Part shown: in pieces, positions 53,287 to 61,683 of the stretch
How the letters are laid out: each line of letters begins with the position of its first letter
Numbering within the stretch: position 1 is the first letter of the stretch
Assembly: GCA_035284745.1 (NCBI GenBank)
Contig: JAYKIL010000034.1
Location: 62,001-126,000, forward strand
Source of the DNA: JAYKJB01 sp035284745 [NCBI: Candidatus Sericytochromatia bacterium]
GTDB taxonomy: Bacteria > Cyanobacteriota > Sericytochromatia > S15B-MN24
DNA length: 64,000 bases
Reading direction: 5' to 3'
Program-made: the position numbers and the translations under genes
Notes under the pieces: generated by a model
What the model was told of the DNA's origin: nothing
Database searches by the model: none
Seen by the model: only the letters and a program-made list of their open reading frames with translations

Positions 53287-54075
53287 TTACACCGCACCTG
53301 GCGTTGATGCCTGCGAGCGAAGCCAGTCATATCCGCGACTTTCCAATTCTTGGGCCAGTTCTTTCCCGCCTGTCTTTATCAGACGCCCATCTGCCATCAC
53401 GTGGACAAAATCAGGAACGATGTAATTCAGAAGGCGTTGATAGTGCGTCACCATGATGATTGCATTCTCGGCATTCGAGAGTTGGTTGACGCCTTGCGAA
53501 ACGGTCTTCAGTGCATCAATATCCAGGCCTGAATCAGTTTCATCCAAGATGGCTACTTTCGGATTAAGAACAGCCATTTGAACAATTTCGTTGCGTTTCT
53601 TCTCGCCGCCGGAAAATCCTTCATTCACGCTTCTTTCTAGGAAACTGGCCGGAAGTTCAACCACCTTGATGCGCTCGTTGATGTAGTCGTCAAATTCGAT
53701 CGGGTCTAATTCTTCTTCGCCTCGGGCGACCGCAAGGGTGTTATACGCCTGGCGCAGGAAGGCGGCATTGCTGACACCGGGGATTTCGATAGGATATTGG
53801 AACGCCAGAAATAGACCGGCTCTTGCGCGCTCTTCCGCCTCAAGAGCCAACAAATCACGATCCAAGAATTTGACACTGCCCGCGGTGACTTCGTAGTCCG
53901 GATGGCCTGCCAGGACTTTTGACAGCGTGCTTTTTCCGGACCCATTGGGTCCCATAATAGCGTGGACTTCCCCAGCACGCACAACAAGGCTGAGTCCTTT
54001 CAGAATGGGGGTTCCATCGACTGAGGCGTGAAGACCATCAATTTCAAGCAAAATGGGGGCGTTTGTTTGGATCAT
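53287..54075 (-). CDS. sufC: SufC ATPase
   Basis: A 262-aa ABC ATPase. Walker [10 protein letters not shown], signature SGGEKKR, Walker [13 protein letters not shown] and the switch histidine in VTHYQRLL are all present. It powers conformational change of SufB/SufD during cluster assembly and is cytosolic, not a transporter subunit. Spacing to sufB is 4 bp and to sufD 3 bp. Confidence 0.97.
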   Translation of the reverse strand: MIQTNAPILLEIDGLHASVDGTPILKGLSLVVRAGEVHAIMGPNGSGKSTLSKVLAGHPDYEVTAGSVKFLDRDLLALEAEERARAGLFLAFQYPIEIPGVSNAAFLRQAYNTLAVARGEEELDPIEFDDYINERIKVVELPASFLERSVNEGFSGGEKKRNEIVQMAVLNPKVAILDETDSGLDIDALKTVSQGVNQLSNAENAIIMVTHYQRLLNYIVPDFVHVMADGRLIKTGGKELAQELESRGYDWLRSQASTPGAV

Positions 54076-54079
54076 GCTG

Positions 54080-55516
54080 TTACCCTACACTGTTCTCAAG
54101 TTTAAGACCGAGTAGTTTCGTCGCCTCTACGGCAAACTCCATCGGTAGTTGGGTGAATACGTCTTTGCAGAAGCCATTGATGATCATGGCAATGGCTTCC
54201 TCAGCGCCTATCCCTCGCTGGGCAAAGTAAAACATTTGGTCTGCCCCAATCTTTGAGGTGGTTGCTTCGTGCTCAACTTTCGCGCTGTCGTTTTGCACCC
54301 TGATGTAGGGGACCGTATCAGCCGCGCACGATTGGCCGATGAGCATTGAGTCACACTGTGAGTAGTTACGTGCCTGACGCGCTTTAGGGCCTACTTGAAC
54401 CAGACCTCGGTACGTATTCTTTGAGCGACCCGCCGAAATTCCCTTGCTAATGATGGTCGAGCGCGTGCGAGGGCCAATGTGAATCATCTTTGTGCCCGTA
54501 TCCGCTTGTTGACAATTGTTTGTGAGGGCAACGGAGTAGAATTCTCCCACGGACTCTTCTCCAAGAAGTATGCAACTCGGGTACTTCCAGGTGATGGCAG
54601 AGCCTGTCTCGACCTGAGTCCACGAAATTTTGGACCGCTTGCCTTTGCACAGCCCCCTCTTTGTTACGAAGTTGTAGATCCCGCCTACGCCATTCTCGTC
54701 GCCCGCGTACCAGTTTTGCACCGTGGAGTATTTGATATCCGCGTCATCCAATGCCACGAGTTCGACCACGGCTGCGTGCAGTTGATTGGTGTCAAATTTG
54801 GGTGCTGTGCAGCCTTCCAAGTAGCTCACCTTCGCACCGTCTTCGCACACGATCAACGTGCGTTCAAACTGTCCCGATTCTTCGGTATTGATGCGGAAAT
54901 AAGTGGAAAGTTCCATCGGACACGTCACTCCCCGAGGAACGAAGCAGAACGATCCGTCAGAAAAGACGGCAGAATTCAAAGCCGCGAAGTAGTTGTCGGT
55001 GTAGGGGACAACACTGCCCAGGTATTTTTTTACAAGTTCGGGGTAGTCGCGAACAGCTTCCGAAAAAGAGCAGAAAATAACCCCGGCCGCTTTGAGCTTT
55101 TCTTTGAAAGTGGTTGTGACTGACACGCTGTCAAACACCACGTCGACTGCGACATTGGCCAGCATTTTTTGCTCGTGAAGGGGGATTCCTAGCTTTTCAA
55201 AGGTTCGGATCAGCTCCGGATCAACCTCGTCGATACTCTCCAATTTCTTTTTCTGCTTGGGCGCTGAATAGTACACGATATCTTGATAGTCGATGGGCGG
55301 GTACGTGGCGTGTGCCCAATGCGGCTCTGTCATCGTGAGCCAATGGCGATAGGCTCGCAACCGAAAGTCAAGAAGCCAATCCGGCTCCCCCTTTTTGGCC
55401 GAAATCATTCGCACGACGTCTTCGTTCAGACCCTTCGGTAACATTTCAGCTTCAATCGGAGTCACGAAGCCCGCTTCGTAGGGGCGATTGATCACCTTTT
55501 CGACTTGAATGCTCAT
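54080..55516 (-). CDS. sufB: SufB scaffold subunit
   Basis: A 478-aa SufBD protein of SufB type. Features include the long N-terminal helical domain, [34 protein letters not shown], and [19 protein letters not shown] with the conserved cysteine, then [20 protein letters not shown]. It accepts sulfur from SufS/SufU and builds the cluster with SufC and SufD. The ATG at 55516 has GAGGT upstream. It is the first gene of the operon and diverges from the Rrf2-type regulator. Confidence 0.97.
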   Translation of the reverse strand: MSIQVEKVINRPYEAGFVTPIEAEMLPKGLNEDVVRMISAKKGEPDWLLDFRLRAYRHWLTMTEPHWAHATYPPIDYQDIVYYSAPKQKKKLESIDEVDPELIRTFEKLGIPLHEQKMLANVAVDVVFDSVSVTTTFKEKLKAAGVIFCSFSEAVRDYPELVKKYLGSVVPYTDNYFAALNSAVFSDGSFCFVPRGVTCPMELSTYFRINTEESGQFERTLIVCEDGAKVSYLEGCTAPKFDTNQLHAAVVELVALDDADIKYSTVQNWYAGDENGVGGIYNFVTKRGLCKGKRSKISWTQVETGSAITWKYPSCILLGEESVGEFYSVALTNNCQQADTGTKMIHIGPRTRSTIISKGISAGRSKNTYRGLVQVGPKARQARNYSQCDSMLIGQSCAADTVPYIRVQNDSAKVEHEATTSKIGADQMFYFAQRGIGAEEAIAMIINGFCKDVFTQLPMEFAVEATKLLGLKLENSVG

Positions 55517-55748
55517 ATCGTAACCTCAATACCACCATAGCATAAATTGGATAATTCAGGTCTAGTTTGTCAAGCCAAGGTGTTTCGAGTAATATGGATA
55601 AAGTAGTGGAGCAGAATAGCCAGCTTCGATCAGGAGCGATGAGTGTGATATCCGCTATTACGCACAGATCTCTTGGCGATGCTGTGTCGTCCCGAGAAAT
55701 TCTGGGTGATGTCTGGCGAGGGCCGATTTTGAGGATCACCTGTAACCC
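55517..55748. promoter_or_regulatory. Divergent control region between sufB and the Rrf2 regulator
   Basis: A 232-bp region that should hold both promoters and operators. On the sufB (minus) strand TTGACA lies at 55573-55568, and the following bases (AACTAGAC) loosely resemble the TTGAC...AGTC arrangement of IscR-type sites. The nearest -10-like TATGCT is at 55544-55539, a 23-bp spacing, so an activator-dependent or other sigma promoter is possible. On the plus strand ATGGATAAAGTAG near 55590-55605 is a weak -10 area for the regulator gene. Autoregulation and control of suf by the neighbouring Rrf2 protein is an inference from position. Confidence 0.5.
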
Positions 55749-56273
55749 ATGATCACCAGAGCGACAGAATACGCGTGCCTTGCCATGCTTTATTTGGCGA
55801 AGCAGCCGCCGGGTTCCCCAGCGAATACGGCGGATGTTGCACAGGTGGAGAGAATTCCGCCCTCCTTTCTGGCCAAGGTGATTAACCAACTTGCGAAAGC
55901 GGGTTTGGTCGTTTCTCGGCGTGGACCGGCGGGTGGATTGGAATTGGCGCGTGACGCTGCTACCATCACCCTTCGACAGGTTGTCGAAGCGATCGAAGGG
56001 GAGCTGGCTGTCAACTTGTGTACCGCATCTCAGGACTACGCGTGCTTTCGATTGGGTTGCTCGTTGAAATCTGCTTTCGCAGATGCTCAGCGGGTTTATC
56101 TGGAACGCTTGAATGCTGTGACCCTGGCAGACTTGGTGCGCGAAGATCGATACGTAGGGGACACCGGTACGGTGCGGCCCGTGGCGCTACTTGTAGATGA
56201 GCCCTCACATTCCTCGAAATCTGAGTTGATGAGACGGAGTGCGCGGGTGATGGAAAAGGAGAGCAGACGATGA
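55749..56273 (+). CDS. Rrf2/IscR-family iron-sulfur transcription regulator
   Basis: A 174-aa winged-helix protein. MITRATEYACLAMLYLA and RGPAGGLELARDAATITLRQVVEAIEG are the Rrf2 DNA-binding and wing signatures. Three cysteines, C91, C99 and C104 (spacing CX7CX4C), can ligate an iron-sulfur cluster. Related regulators (IscR, SufR-like) repress or activate suf and isc genes by cluster state. It faces sufB across 232 bp and its stop overlaps the A-type carrier start by 4 nt. The tail after about 135 is longer and polar. The cysteine spacing differs from the CX5CX5C of E. coli IscR. Confidence 0.92.
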   Translation: MITRATEYACLAMLYLAKQPPGSPANTADVAQVERIPPSFLAKVINQLAKAGLVVSRRGPAGGLELARDAATITLRQVVEAIEGELAVNLCTASQDYACFRLGCSLKSAFADAQRVYLERLNAVTLADLVREDRYVGDTGTVRPVALLVDEPSHSSKSELMRRSARVMEKESRR

Positions 56274-56629
56274 CAACCGAATCTCGCCCCAATACCAAGT
56301 CTCTGGTGACCTTAACGCCCCGCGCGGCGGAACACGTCAAGACGCTTTTTGAAAGAAAAGGCCTTCCTGACGCATTTTTGCGTGTGGCGGTCGCCGGAGG
56401 GGGCTGTTCAGGGATGTCTTATAAGTTGGACGTTGCGACGGAACCGGGAGCCACCGATCGGATCATCCCTTCCGAGGGGGGCGTCCGTGTTTTGGTCGAT
56501 GTGAAGAGCGCGTTGTACATCGCGGGTATTGTCATTGACTATGATGACGACCTGATGAACGCGGGCTTCAAGTTCATCAATCCCAACGCGAAGACGAGCT
56601 GTGGCTGTGGTGAAAGCTTTAGCACCTAG
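56270..56629 (+). CDS. A-type iron-sulfur carrier (IscA/ErpA-like)
   Basis: A 119-aa HesB/IscA protein. The three ligating cysteines are C46 in GGGCSGMSY, and C111 and C113 in TSCGCGESF. It receives and delivers iron-sulfur clusters. The ATG overlaps the regulator stop (ATGA), so the two are coupled. It lies opposite the Suf operon and completes the local iron-sulfur toolkit with nfu. Confidence 0.95.
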   Translation: MTTESRPNTKSLVTLTPRAAEHVKTLFERKGLPDAFLRVAVAGGGCSGMSYKLDVATEPGATDRIIPSEGGVRVLVDVKSALYIAGIVIDYDDDLMNAGFKFINPNAKTSCGCGESFST

Positions 56630-57128
56630 GGGGTTGCCCCTGTTTTTGGGGATCGCTCTGCTTTTGGGGTGTGGCGGAGCGGATGCTGCAGATTCCTCCG
56701 ACCTGGGGAAGACCGCCATGGCCTCCCGGGTGCACCGTACGGATGCAGAATGGCGGCAACGTCTTTCGCCCGAGGCCTACTCGGTTTTGCGTCAAAAAGC
56801 GACTGAAAGGCCCTTTACCGGGGCTTACCACAAAGAGGAGGCCCCCGGAACTTATCATTGTGCGGGGTGTGATCTTCCCCTGTTTGAGTCTCGTGCGAAG
56901 TTCGACTCAGGAACAGGGTGGCCCAGCTTTTGGGAGCCTCACTCAGCCAGTCATGTCCGTGAAGAAGAAGACAAAAGTTTGTGGATGATTCGCGTCGAGG
57001 TCTTGTGTGCTGCCTGTGACGGCCACCTCGGGCACGTGTTTACAGACGGCCCGGCTCCCACGGGAAAGCGTTACTGTATCAATTCTGCCGCCCTTTTATT
57101 CCGACATGCCTTGACAAAATCCCCTTGA
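56607..57128 (+). CDS. msrB: Membrane-anchored methionine-R-sulfoxide reductase MsrB
   Basis: A 173-aa protein. The first third is a signal with lipobox LLLGC (C22), so the enzyme is probably a periplasmic lipoprotein. The MsrB domain shows the zinc pair CAGC and [23 protein letters not shown] and the catalytic [10 protein letters not shown]. The start is placed at GTG 56607 with a GAG-type site 8 nt upstream; it overlaps the carrier gene by 23 nt. GTG 56601 or 56610 are alternatives. It reduces methionine-R-sulfoxide in oxidised proteins. Confidence 0.93.
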   Translation: MVKALAPRGLPLFLGIALLLGCGGADAADSSDLGKTAMASRVHRTDAEWRQRLSPEAYSVLRQKATERPFTGAYHKEEAPGTYHCAGCDLPLFESRAKFDSGTGWPSFWEPHSASHVREEEDKSLWMIRVEVLCAACDGHLGHVFTDGPAPTGKRYCINSAALLFRHALTKSP

Positions 57129-57147
57129 AGGTCAGGCTTCGCGGCAC

Positions 57148-58011
57148 TCAACTCGCCTCGCCGATCTTTGAGCGCTCTGGACCCGTTTGCCATTCGATGG
57201 TCATCTCACTTAACGGGCAGCCTGCGCGGTAAGCGAGCCGAACCCATATGACCTGTCCCTTGAACACGGGGCGAGCGGGGAGTGGAAACTGCAACTGGAA
57301 CAGGTACCAATCGTTGTCGGGATGTTCGAATTCTTCAGTCAGGACCGCTTTGGAAATGAGACTAATTCCATTGGCAGTTCCGTCACGTTCAGCAAGCAAC
57401 GGCACGCATATATCGACGCCCGTCTCGGGCTGTCCCATATAGCAGACCCAGTAGGTGACGGGTTCTGACACTGCGGCAATTCGCTGATCTTCTAGATGCG
57501 GATGAGATGAACGTATGATGGGAATTTCGAATCCCTCATAGTGGTAATCCATTTCAACGAGCTGCAGGGCGTTCACGACCGCATACGGGATGGTCCTTAA
57601 ATTTGTTTGACCGAGGCGACTCAGCACGGCCCGCATCACCGGCACTTGTTGCTCGTTTACCAAGCCCACGTGTAGCATCTCGCAAATCACCAAGTGGGGC
57701 TGCTCTGGTGGAGAAAAATTTTCCGCGTTCGCGGTAATCACTTCGACGATGTCGTTCAAACCATTCAGCGTCATTACACGGCGAGCCACCTCAGCCATTT
57801 CCACGTCCCGTTCAACAGCATAAACTTTTCGGGCTCCAGCCCGGGCCGCGATGGCGGACAAAACACCACTCCCGGCGCCTATCTCCAACACGACACAGCC
57901 TGGGATCATTTGCTTGGTAATCGCAAATCTGAACGATTTCATGCGCCTTTCGTTGATGAGCATCATGTGGTGATAAGGCTGCGGGATGCGCCAACCCTCT
58001 GGAAACGTCAC
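57148..58011 (-). CDS. PRMT-like SAM-dependent methyltransferase
   Basis: A 287-aa protein with VLEIGAGSGVLSAIAARAGA (41-60) as SAM motif I and AVERD (65-69) as the ribose acid. HHMMLINERRMKSFRFAI at 14-31 resembles the helix before motif I in protein arginine methyltransferases. ICEMLHVGLVNEQQ (109-122) carries two glutamates (E111, E120) placed like the PRMT double-E loop. A C-terminal beta-rich region follows, as in the PRMT barrel. Arginine methylation is an inference; a small molecule could be the acceptor. Its ATG overlaps the stop of the upstream Sel1-like gene by 4 nt. Confidence 0.72.
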   Translation of the reverse strand: MTFPEGWRIPQPYHHMMLINERRMKSFRFAITKQMIPGCVVLEIGAGSGVLSAIAARAGARKVYAVERDVEMAEVARRVMTLNGLNDIVEVITANAENFSPPEQPHLVICEMLHVGLVNEQQVPVMRAVLSRLGQTNLRTIPYAVVNALQLVEMDYHYEGFEIPIIRSSHPHLEDQRIAAVSEPVTYWVCYMGQPETGVDICVPLLAERDGTANGISLISKAVLTEEFEHPDNDWYLFQLQFPLPARPVFKGQVIWVRLAYRAGCPLSEMTIEWQTGPERSKIGEAS

Positions 58012-58964
58012 GGAAGCATCTCCCCGCTTGGAGAGGGGTTTTCAAAAGTCATTTTTTCCCTCCATTTTTGAATCATCGCTTGGGTTTGCTCGACCGCGTC
58101 TGTCGGGAGGCTTTTGGCGTCGGGGTAGTATTTTTGAGCGCTCGCAGGGGTTTGGTTGTACGCGAGACACCAATAGGCGAAAGCCAACACGCGGTACGCG
58201 GGAGAATGGGGGTGCATGGGCAGAGTTTCGGCCAAGTTCCTCATTGCGAGGCGATCGCCCTGGGCCGCGGCGCGAAAGTACCAGGTGATGGACTCTTCTT
58301 GCATATCGCGATGGAGTGCGTTGCCAACGGTATGTCCCCAGGCGTTCTGGGCCCATCGTTTGCCGGCCCTGGCTTGCTGTTCCAAATTCCTTGACTCTTT
58401 GGACGGTGTGACAATGGCTTGAGCGTCAGAGGGAGTGGGATGGCGGGTGGGCGGTTGATGATGCATCCCAAGTGACATTTTCCAGATATTCCTGGCTTGA
58501 GAGAGCGCCAAGCCTTGGGCGAGGGGCGCGAGCTTTTGGTGATAGGTCTCCCATTTTGCTTGTGCGGCTGGGTGTCCAGAAATGTGCGCCCGAGCCAACC
58601 ACCGGAGGCCAGCCAGTCGGGTGCTCAAGTTGGGAGCTCTCGACGCAAAAAAATCCCCCAAAATAAACTGGGCCTCTCGATGCCCACGGAGGGCTTCGAA
58701 GGTCAGTAACTTGACGGCGAGTTCGGTCCCGTCTGGGGCAGAGGACTTCGCCAACAGCTGCTTGGCGATCGCTAGACGCCTTTCCGGTGGGCCGGCAAAG
58801 GGTGTCATCGCCATCGCATCGCGTGGGTGTTTCTGGCTTCGATGCAGCGTTTTCGCGTGGGCGGGCACATCGCAAAGAGCGGCAATGCAAAGGGCGGTGA
58901 GTCCAAATGATGTGAGACGTTCCCGAAACACCATAGATTTACGAGTCTCGTTCGGATTTTTCAT
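58008..58964 (-). CDS. Secreted Sel1/TPR-like helical repeat protein
   Basis: A 318-aa protein with a signal peptide (about 11-36; TALCIAALCDVPAHA). It has Sel1-like repeats: EALRGHREAQFILGDFFASR, ARAHISGHPAAQAKW and RAAAQGDRLAMRNLAE. Sel1 repeats scaffold protein complexes, often in the envelope. An internal ATG at 58934 is an alternative start. The 4-nt overlap with the PRMT-like gene implies coupled expression, although one product is exported and the other cytosolic. Confidence 0.7.
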   Translation of the reverse strand: MKNPNETRKSMVFRERLTSFGLTALCIAALCDVPAHAKTLHRSQKHPRDAMAMTPFAGPPERRLAIAKQLLAKSSAPDGTELAVKLLTFEALRGHREAQFILGDFFASRAPNLSTRLAGLRWLARAHISGHPAAQAKWETYHQKLAPLAQGLALSQARNIWKMSLGMHHQPPTRHPTPSDAQAIVTPSKESRNLEQQARAGKRWAQNAWGHTVGNALHRDMQEESITWYFRAAAQGDRLAMRNLAETLPMHPHSPAYRVLAFAYWCLAYNQTPASAQKYYPDAKSLPTDAVEQTQAMIQKWREKMTFENPSPSGEMLP

Positions 58965-59087
58965 CCGGAAAGCATGCCATGGTGCTCATCTGGAGGATGG
59001 CGCGTCAAGCGGGAGCTGTGCTGAAAACCTTGGGCGTTGGTGACTGTGTTATCCTGAGCGAGTTATTCGCGGAAAGGAAACCCTGGA

Positions 59088-59954
59088 ATGACTGCAACCG
59101 GCATCGAAATTCCCCTGAACCTGGTCAAACCGAGCGCACCCTATGAAGCAACGGTCATCGAGAATCGCTGCTTGACCCCTGGGAGCTCAGAGGATGTTCG
59201 TCACATTGTTTTGAGCCTGGGCGAGAGTGGTTTGCGTTACCTGGAAGGACAGTCTGTGGGCGTGATCCCGCCAGGGCTAGATGAGGCCGGGAAGCCGTTG
59301 CGCTTGCGTTTATATTCCGTGGCGTCTGCACGCGGTGGCGATGATGATACCGGGACCACCGTGAGTTTGTGCGTGAAACGAACCATCTACGAGAATGAAC
59401 GAGGGGAGATTGTTCGCGGGGTGTGCTCAAACTATCTCAATGACAGGGTGGCAGGTGATCGTGTGAAAATTTGCGGCCCGATTGGGAAACATTTTTTGTT
59501 GCCGCCCGACCCTGAACAGCCCATCGTGATGTTTGCCACTGGAACAGGCATCGCGCCGTTTCGTGCTTTTTTGAGGCAACGGTCAATTTTGAAGCATCGG
59601 GGAGCGGCCATCTTGATATTTGGTGTGCGAACCTCGAACGAGTTGCTGTATCTCGAAGAACTTCAGGCGTTGCTGAAGGAACCGGGCGATCGCCTCGCGC
59701 TGGCGATATCGCGAGAACAGAAAAACGCCGAAGGCGGGCGGATGTACGTCGGCGACCGTCTTCACGACCTAGGGGATGATGTTCTTCGGCTGCTTTCCGG
59801 GGGGGCCTTCACCATTTACCAATGTGGCTTGAAGGGGATGGAGGCTGGTGTGGAGGCCGCTTTTTCCCGTCTTCTGAGTCAGGAAGGCCTCGACTTTTCG
59901 GCTTTGAAGCCGGAATGGGTGCGCGCGAAACGCTGGCTGGTCGATACCTATTGA
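59088..59954 (+). CDS. Ferredoxin-NADP+ reductase (plant type)
   Basis: A 288-aa FNR. FAD motif RLYSVASAR, GVCSNYLNDR, the NADP motif GTGIAPFRAFLRQR and FGVRTSNELLY are in order, and the chain ends in RWLVDTY with the family C-terminal Tyr. It moves electrons between ferredoxin or flavodoxin and NADP. The first 15 residues are extra but show no signal. No ferredoxin gene is adjacent; supply of reductant for Msr or iron-sulfur enzymes is possible but not shown. Confidence 0.9.
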   Translation: MTATGIEIPLNLVKPSAPYEATVIENRCLTPGSSEDVRHIVLSLGESGLRYLEGQSVGVIPPGLDEAGKPLRLRLYSVASARGGDDDTGTTVSLCVKRTIYENERGEIVRGVCSNYLNDRVAGDRVKICGPIGKHFLLPPDPEQPIVMFATGTGIAPFRAFLRQRSILKHRGAAILIFGVRTSNELLYLEELQALLKEPGDRLALAISREQKNAEGGRMYVGDRLHDLGDDVLRLLSGGAFTIYQCGLKGMEAGVEAAFSRLLSQEGLDFSALKPEWVRAKRWLVDTY

Positions 59955-59977
59955 ACGAGCGAAACCAAAGAAACGTT

Positions 59978-60751
59978 CTAATTCTTTGAAGCGCCTTTAA
60001 GCTTGTTGCCATATTTCGCGCGTACCTTCGTCACTTTGGGGGCGACGACGCTCTGACAATAGGGAATGTTTGGGTTTCGGGCGAAAAAGTTCTGGTGCTC
60101 AGACTCCGCCACCCAAAAGCGTTCCAGCGATACAATCTCGGTGACAATGGGACGTTCCCAATCAGGGGCGATGGCCCGAATGTGGCGGTGGGCCCGTTCT
60201 TTTTCCTCTTCGGTTTGGACGAGAATGATGGAACGGTATTGTGAGCCGTGGTCGGGTCCTTGCGCATCCTTGGTCGTGGGGTCGTGAATCGCGAAGAAGA
60301 TATCAAGTAACTCTCGATATGCTACGACCGTCCGGTCATACGGGACGCGAACGACCTCGGCGTGACCGGTGTGCCCGCTTGAGACTTGTGCGTAGGTCGG
60401 ATTTTCAATACGCCCCCCCGCGTAGCCTGATTCCACGTCACCCACGCCCCCAAATTGTTCGAAAGCGGCCTCCAAGCACCAGAAACATCCACCCCCAAAG
60501 TGAGCGAAGGCCAGGTTTTTGTCAGGAATTCGGATGGCGGCCGATAATTGGGCAAGGGGCGGATTTGTTTCTTTTCGCGTGAGTTGTGTCAAACTCATCC
60601 ACGCTCCCAACACCAGCAGCAGCAGTAGAGCCGCGCGAATGGTCAGGGCGGTTCGCGGTACGTCGCTTTTTTGGTCCTCCCAGGTATTAGCGGAGGAACG
60701 CCAATTCGGTGTCCGTGTAGCCAGAGTCCGTCGCTCCTTGCGCCTTCGCAT
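59978..60751 (-). CDS. msrA: Membrane-anchored methionine-S-sulfoxide reductase MsrA
   Basis: A 257-aa frame. The MsrA domain (about 80-240) has the catalytic GGGCFWCLE (C89), GYAGGRIENPTY, GHTGHAEVV, DPTTKDAQGPDHGSQYRS and the late cysteine in YCQSVV. One helix (about 37-56) should anchor it in the membrane. Start choice is difficult: ATG 60751 has GGAG 8 nt upstream but lies 65 bp inside the phosphatase gene; no good ATG exists downstream of that gene's stop before the helix except GTG and ATG codons within it. It reduces methionine-S-sulfoxide, complementing MsrB at 56607. Confidence 0.9.
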   Translation of the reverse strand: MRRRKERRTLATRTPNWRSSANTWEDQKSDVPRTALTIRAALLLLLVLGAWMSLTQLTRKETNPPLAQLSAAIRIPDKNLAFAHFGGGCFWCLEAAFEQFGGVGDVESGYAGGRIENPTYAQVSSGHTGHAEVVRVPYDRTVVAYRELLDIFFAIHDPTTKDAQGPDHGSQYRSIILVQTEEEKERAHRHIRAIAPDWERPIVTEIVSLERFWVAESEHQNFFARNPNIPYCQSVVAPKVTKVRAKYGNKLKGASKN

Positions 60752-61394
60752 AGCGTTTCACTCCAAAAGACAATCCGAGGAAGAAGGTGCGAAAACCCTT
60801 CTCTTTCATTTCCTCATAGGCCTGCTCAAACGTCCACTTATCTCGCGCAATTCGATAGATGCCAACCATGGCCCCGGTTCTGTCTCTCCCGTGTTGGCAG
60901 TGCACGAATACGGGGCCCTCCTGATCGTTCAAGGTGAGCTTCAGCCAAGAGTCAACCTGTTCTTGCTTGGGGGGCAATATCCAGCTCATCGGGATATGTG
61001 TGAATTTCATTCCCAAGCGTTCAACGAGTTCTTTTTCGTGGCTCGCCTGCTTTTTGTTGAAATGCAAGTAGACGACGTGCCTGATGCCCAGGTCCCGCAG
61101 TTGCGCTAATCCTTGATCCGTTGGTTGCTGTCCTCGATAGAGTTGGTTGTCCACTTTAAAAAAGTGCCCGAGGTCCTCGCGCCGGCGTGTCGGTTCCCAA
61201 CCTGGCTCATCGGCCTGACGCGCCTCAAGTGCACGCGCCTGTTGAGCAATCGGAGGGCTGGCTGCCCGCGTCAACGCGGTTTTGGGGGCGCCCGGCGCGG
61301 TCATTTTTCCGCATCCGGTCACAAGGACAAAACAGCCTGCGCTCAGCGCACACAGCATCAGGTGACTCTTGGCCCGGTCTTTCTTTTGCTTCAT
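60687..61394 (-). CDS. Lipoprotein dual-specificity / tyrosine phosphatase
   Basis: A 235-aa protein from ATG 61394. Lipobox LVTGC gives C28. After a linker comes a DSP-type phosphatase domain (about 75-220): FKVDNQLYRGQQPTDQGL, a general-acid region near THIPMSW, and the P-loop HCQHGRDRTG (165-174) with the CX5R signature. Such secreted phosphatases may dephosphorylate proteins, inositol phosphates or nucleotides; the substrate is unknown. Its 3' end overlaps the MsrA frame by 65 bp, so the two are probably one transcript. Confidence 0.85.
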   Translation of the reverse strand: MKQKKDRAKSHLMLCALSAGCFVLVTGCGKMTAPGAPKTALTRAASPPIAQQARALEARQADEPGWEPTRRREDLGHFFKVDNQLYRGQQPTDQGLAQLRDLGIRHVVYLHFNKKQASHEKELVERLGMKFTHIPMSWILPPKQEQVDSWLKLTLNDQEGPVFVHCQHGRDRTGAMVGIYRIARDKWTFEQAYEEMKEKGFRTFFLGLSFGVKRYAKAQGATDSGYTDTELAFLR

Positions 61395-61521
61395 CGGATT
61401 TTTGCCTCTCACCGTTGGGGGTGCAGTCCTTGTCGATGTCTTGCCGGCATCCCTGACGTATTTTTGGTCTAAAAATGGTAAAATTGAGGTTAATAATTTA
61501 TTGCTGGATGTGATCGCCCTC

Positions 61522-61550
61522 TTTACAGTCTGCAGCCGATCCGTTATTCT
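61522..61550 (+). promoter_or_regulatory. Promoter of tRNA-Leu
   Basis: TTTACA (61522-61527) and TATTCT (61545-61550) are separated by exactly 17 bp. The predicted transcription start is a few bases before the tRNA 5' end at 61563. Confidence 0.65.
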
Positions 61551-61562
61551 CTGTTACTCTGA

Positions 61563-61643
61563 GCGCAGGTGGCGGAATGGCAGACGCACCAGTTTCAGGT
61601 ACTGGCGCCGCGAGGCGTGTGGGTTCAAGTCCCACTCTGCGCA
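61563..61643 (+). tRNA. tRNA-Leu, anticodon CAG
   Basis: An 81-nt cloverleaf. The acceptor arm GCGCAGG (61563-61569) pairs with TCTGCGC (61636-61642, one G-U). The D-loop has AATGGCAGAC, the anticodon stem CCAGT / ACTGG encloses TTCAGGT with anticodon CAG, a short variable arm GCCGCGAGGC follows as in leucine tRNAs, and the T-arm is GTGGG TTCAAGT CCCAC. The discriminator is A and the CCA end is not encoded. It should decode CUG. Confidence 0.95.
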
Positions 61644-61651
61644 CTTCACAG

Positions 61652-61683
61652 TCGGTCCCTTCCGGGGGCCGATTTGTTTTTTT
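61652..61683 (+). terminator. Rho-independent terminator after tRNA-Leu
   Basis: An 8-bp stem TCGGTCCC / GGGGCCGA (one G-U) with a 5-nt loop is followed by TTTGTTTTTTT. It lies 8 nt after the tRNA 3' end and just touches the stop codon of the convergent PPC-domain gene. Confidence 0.85.
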
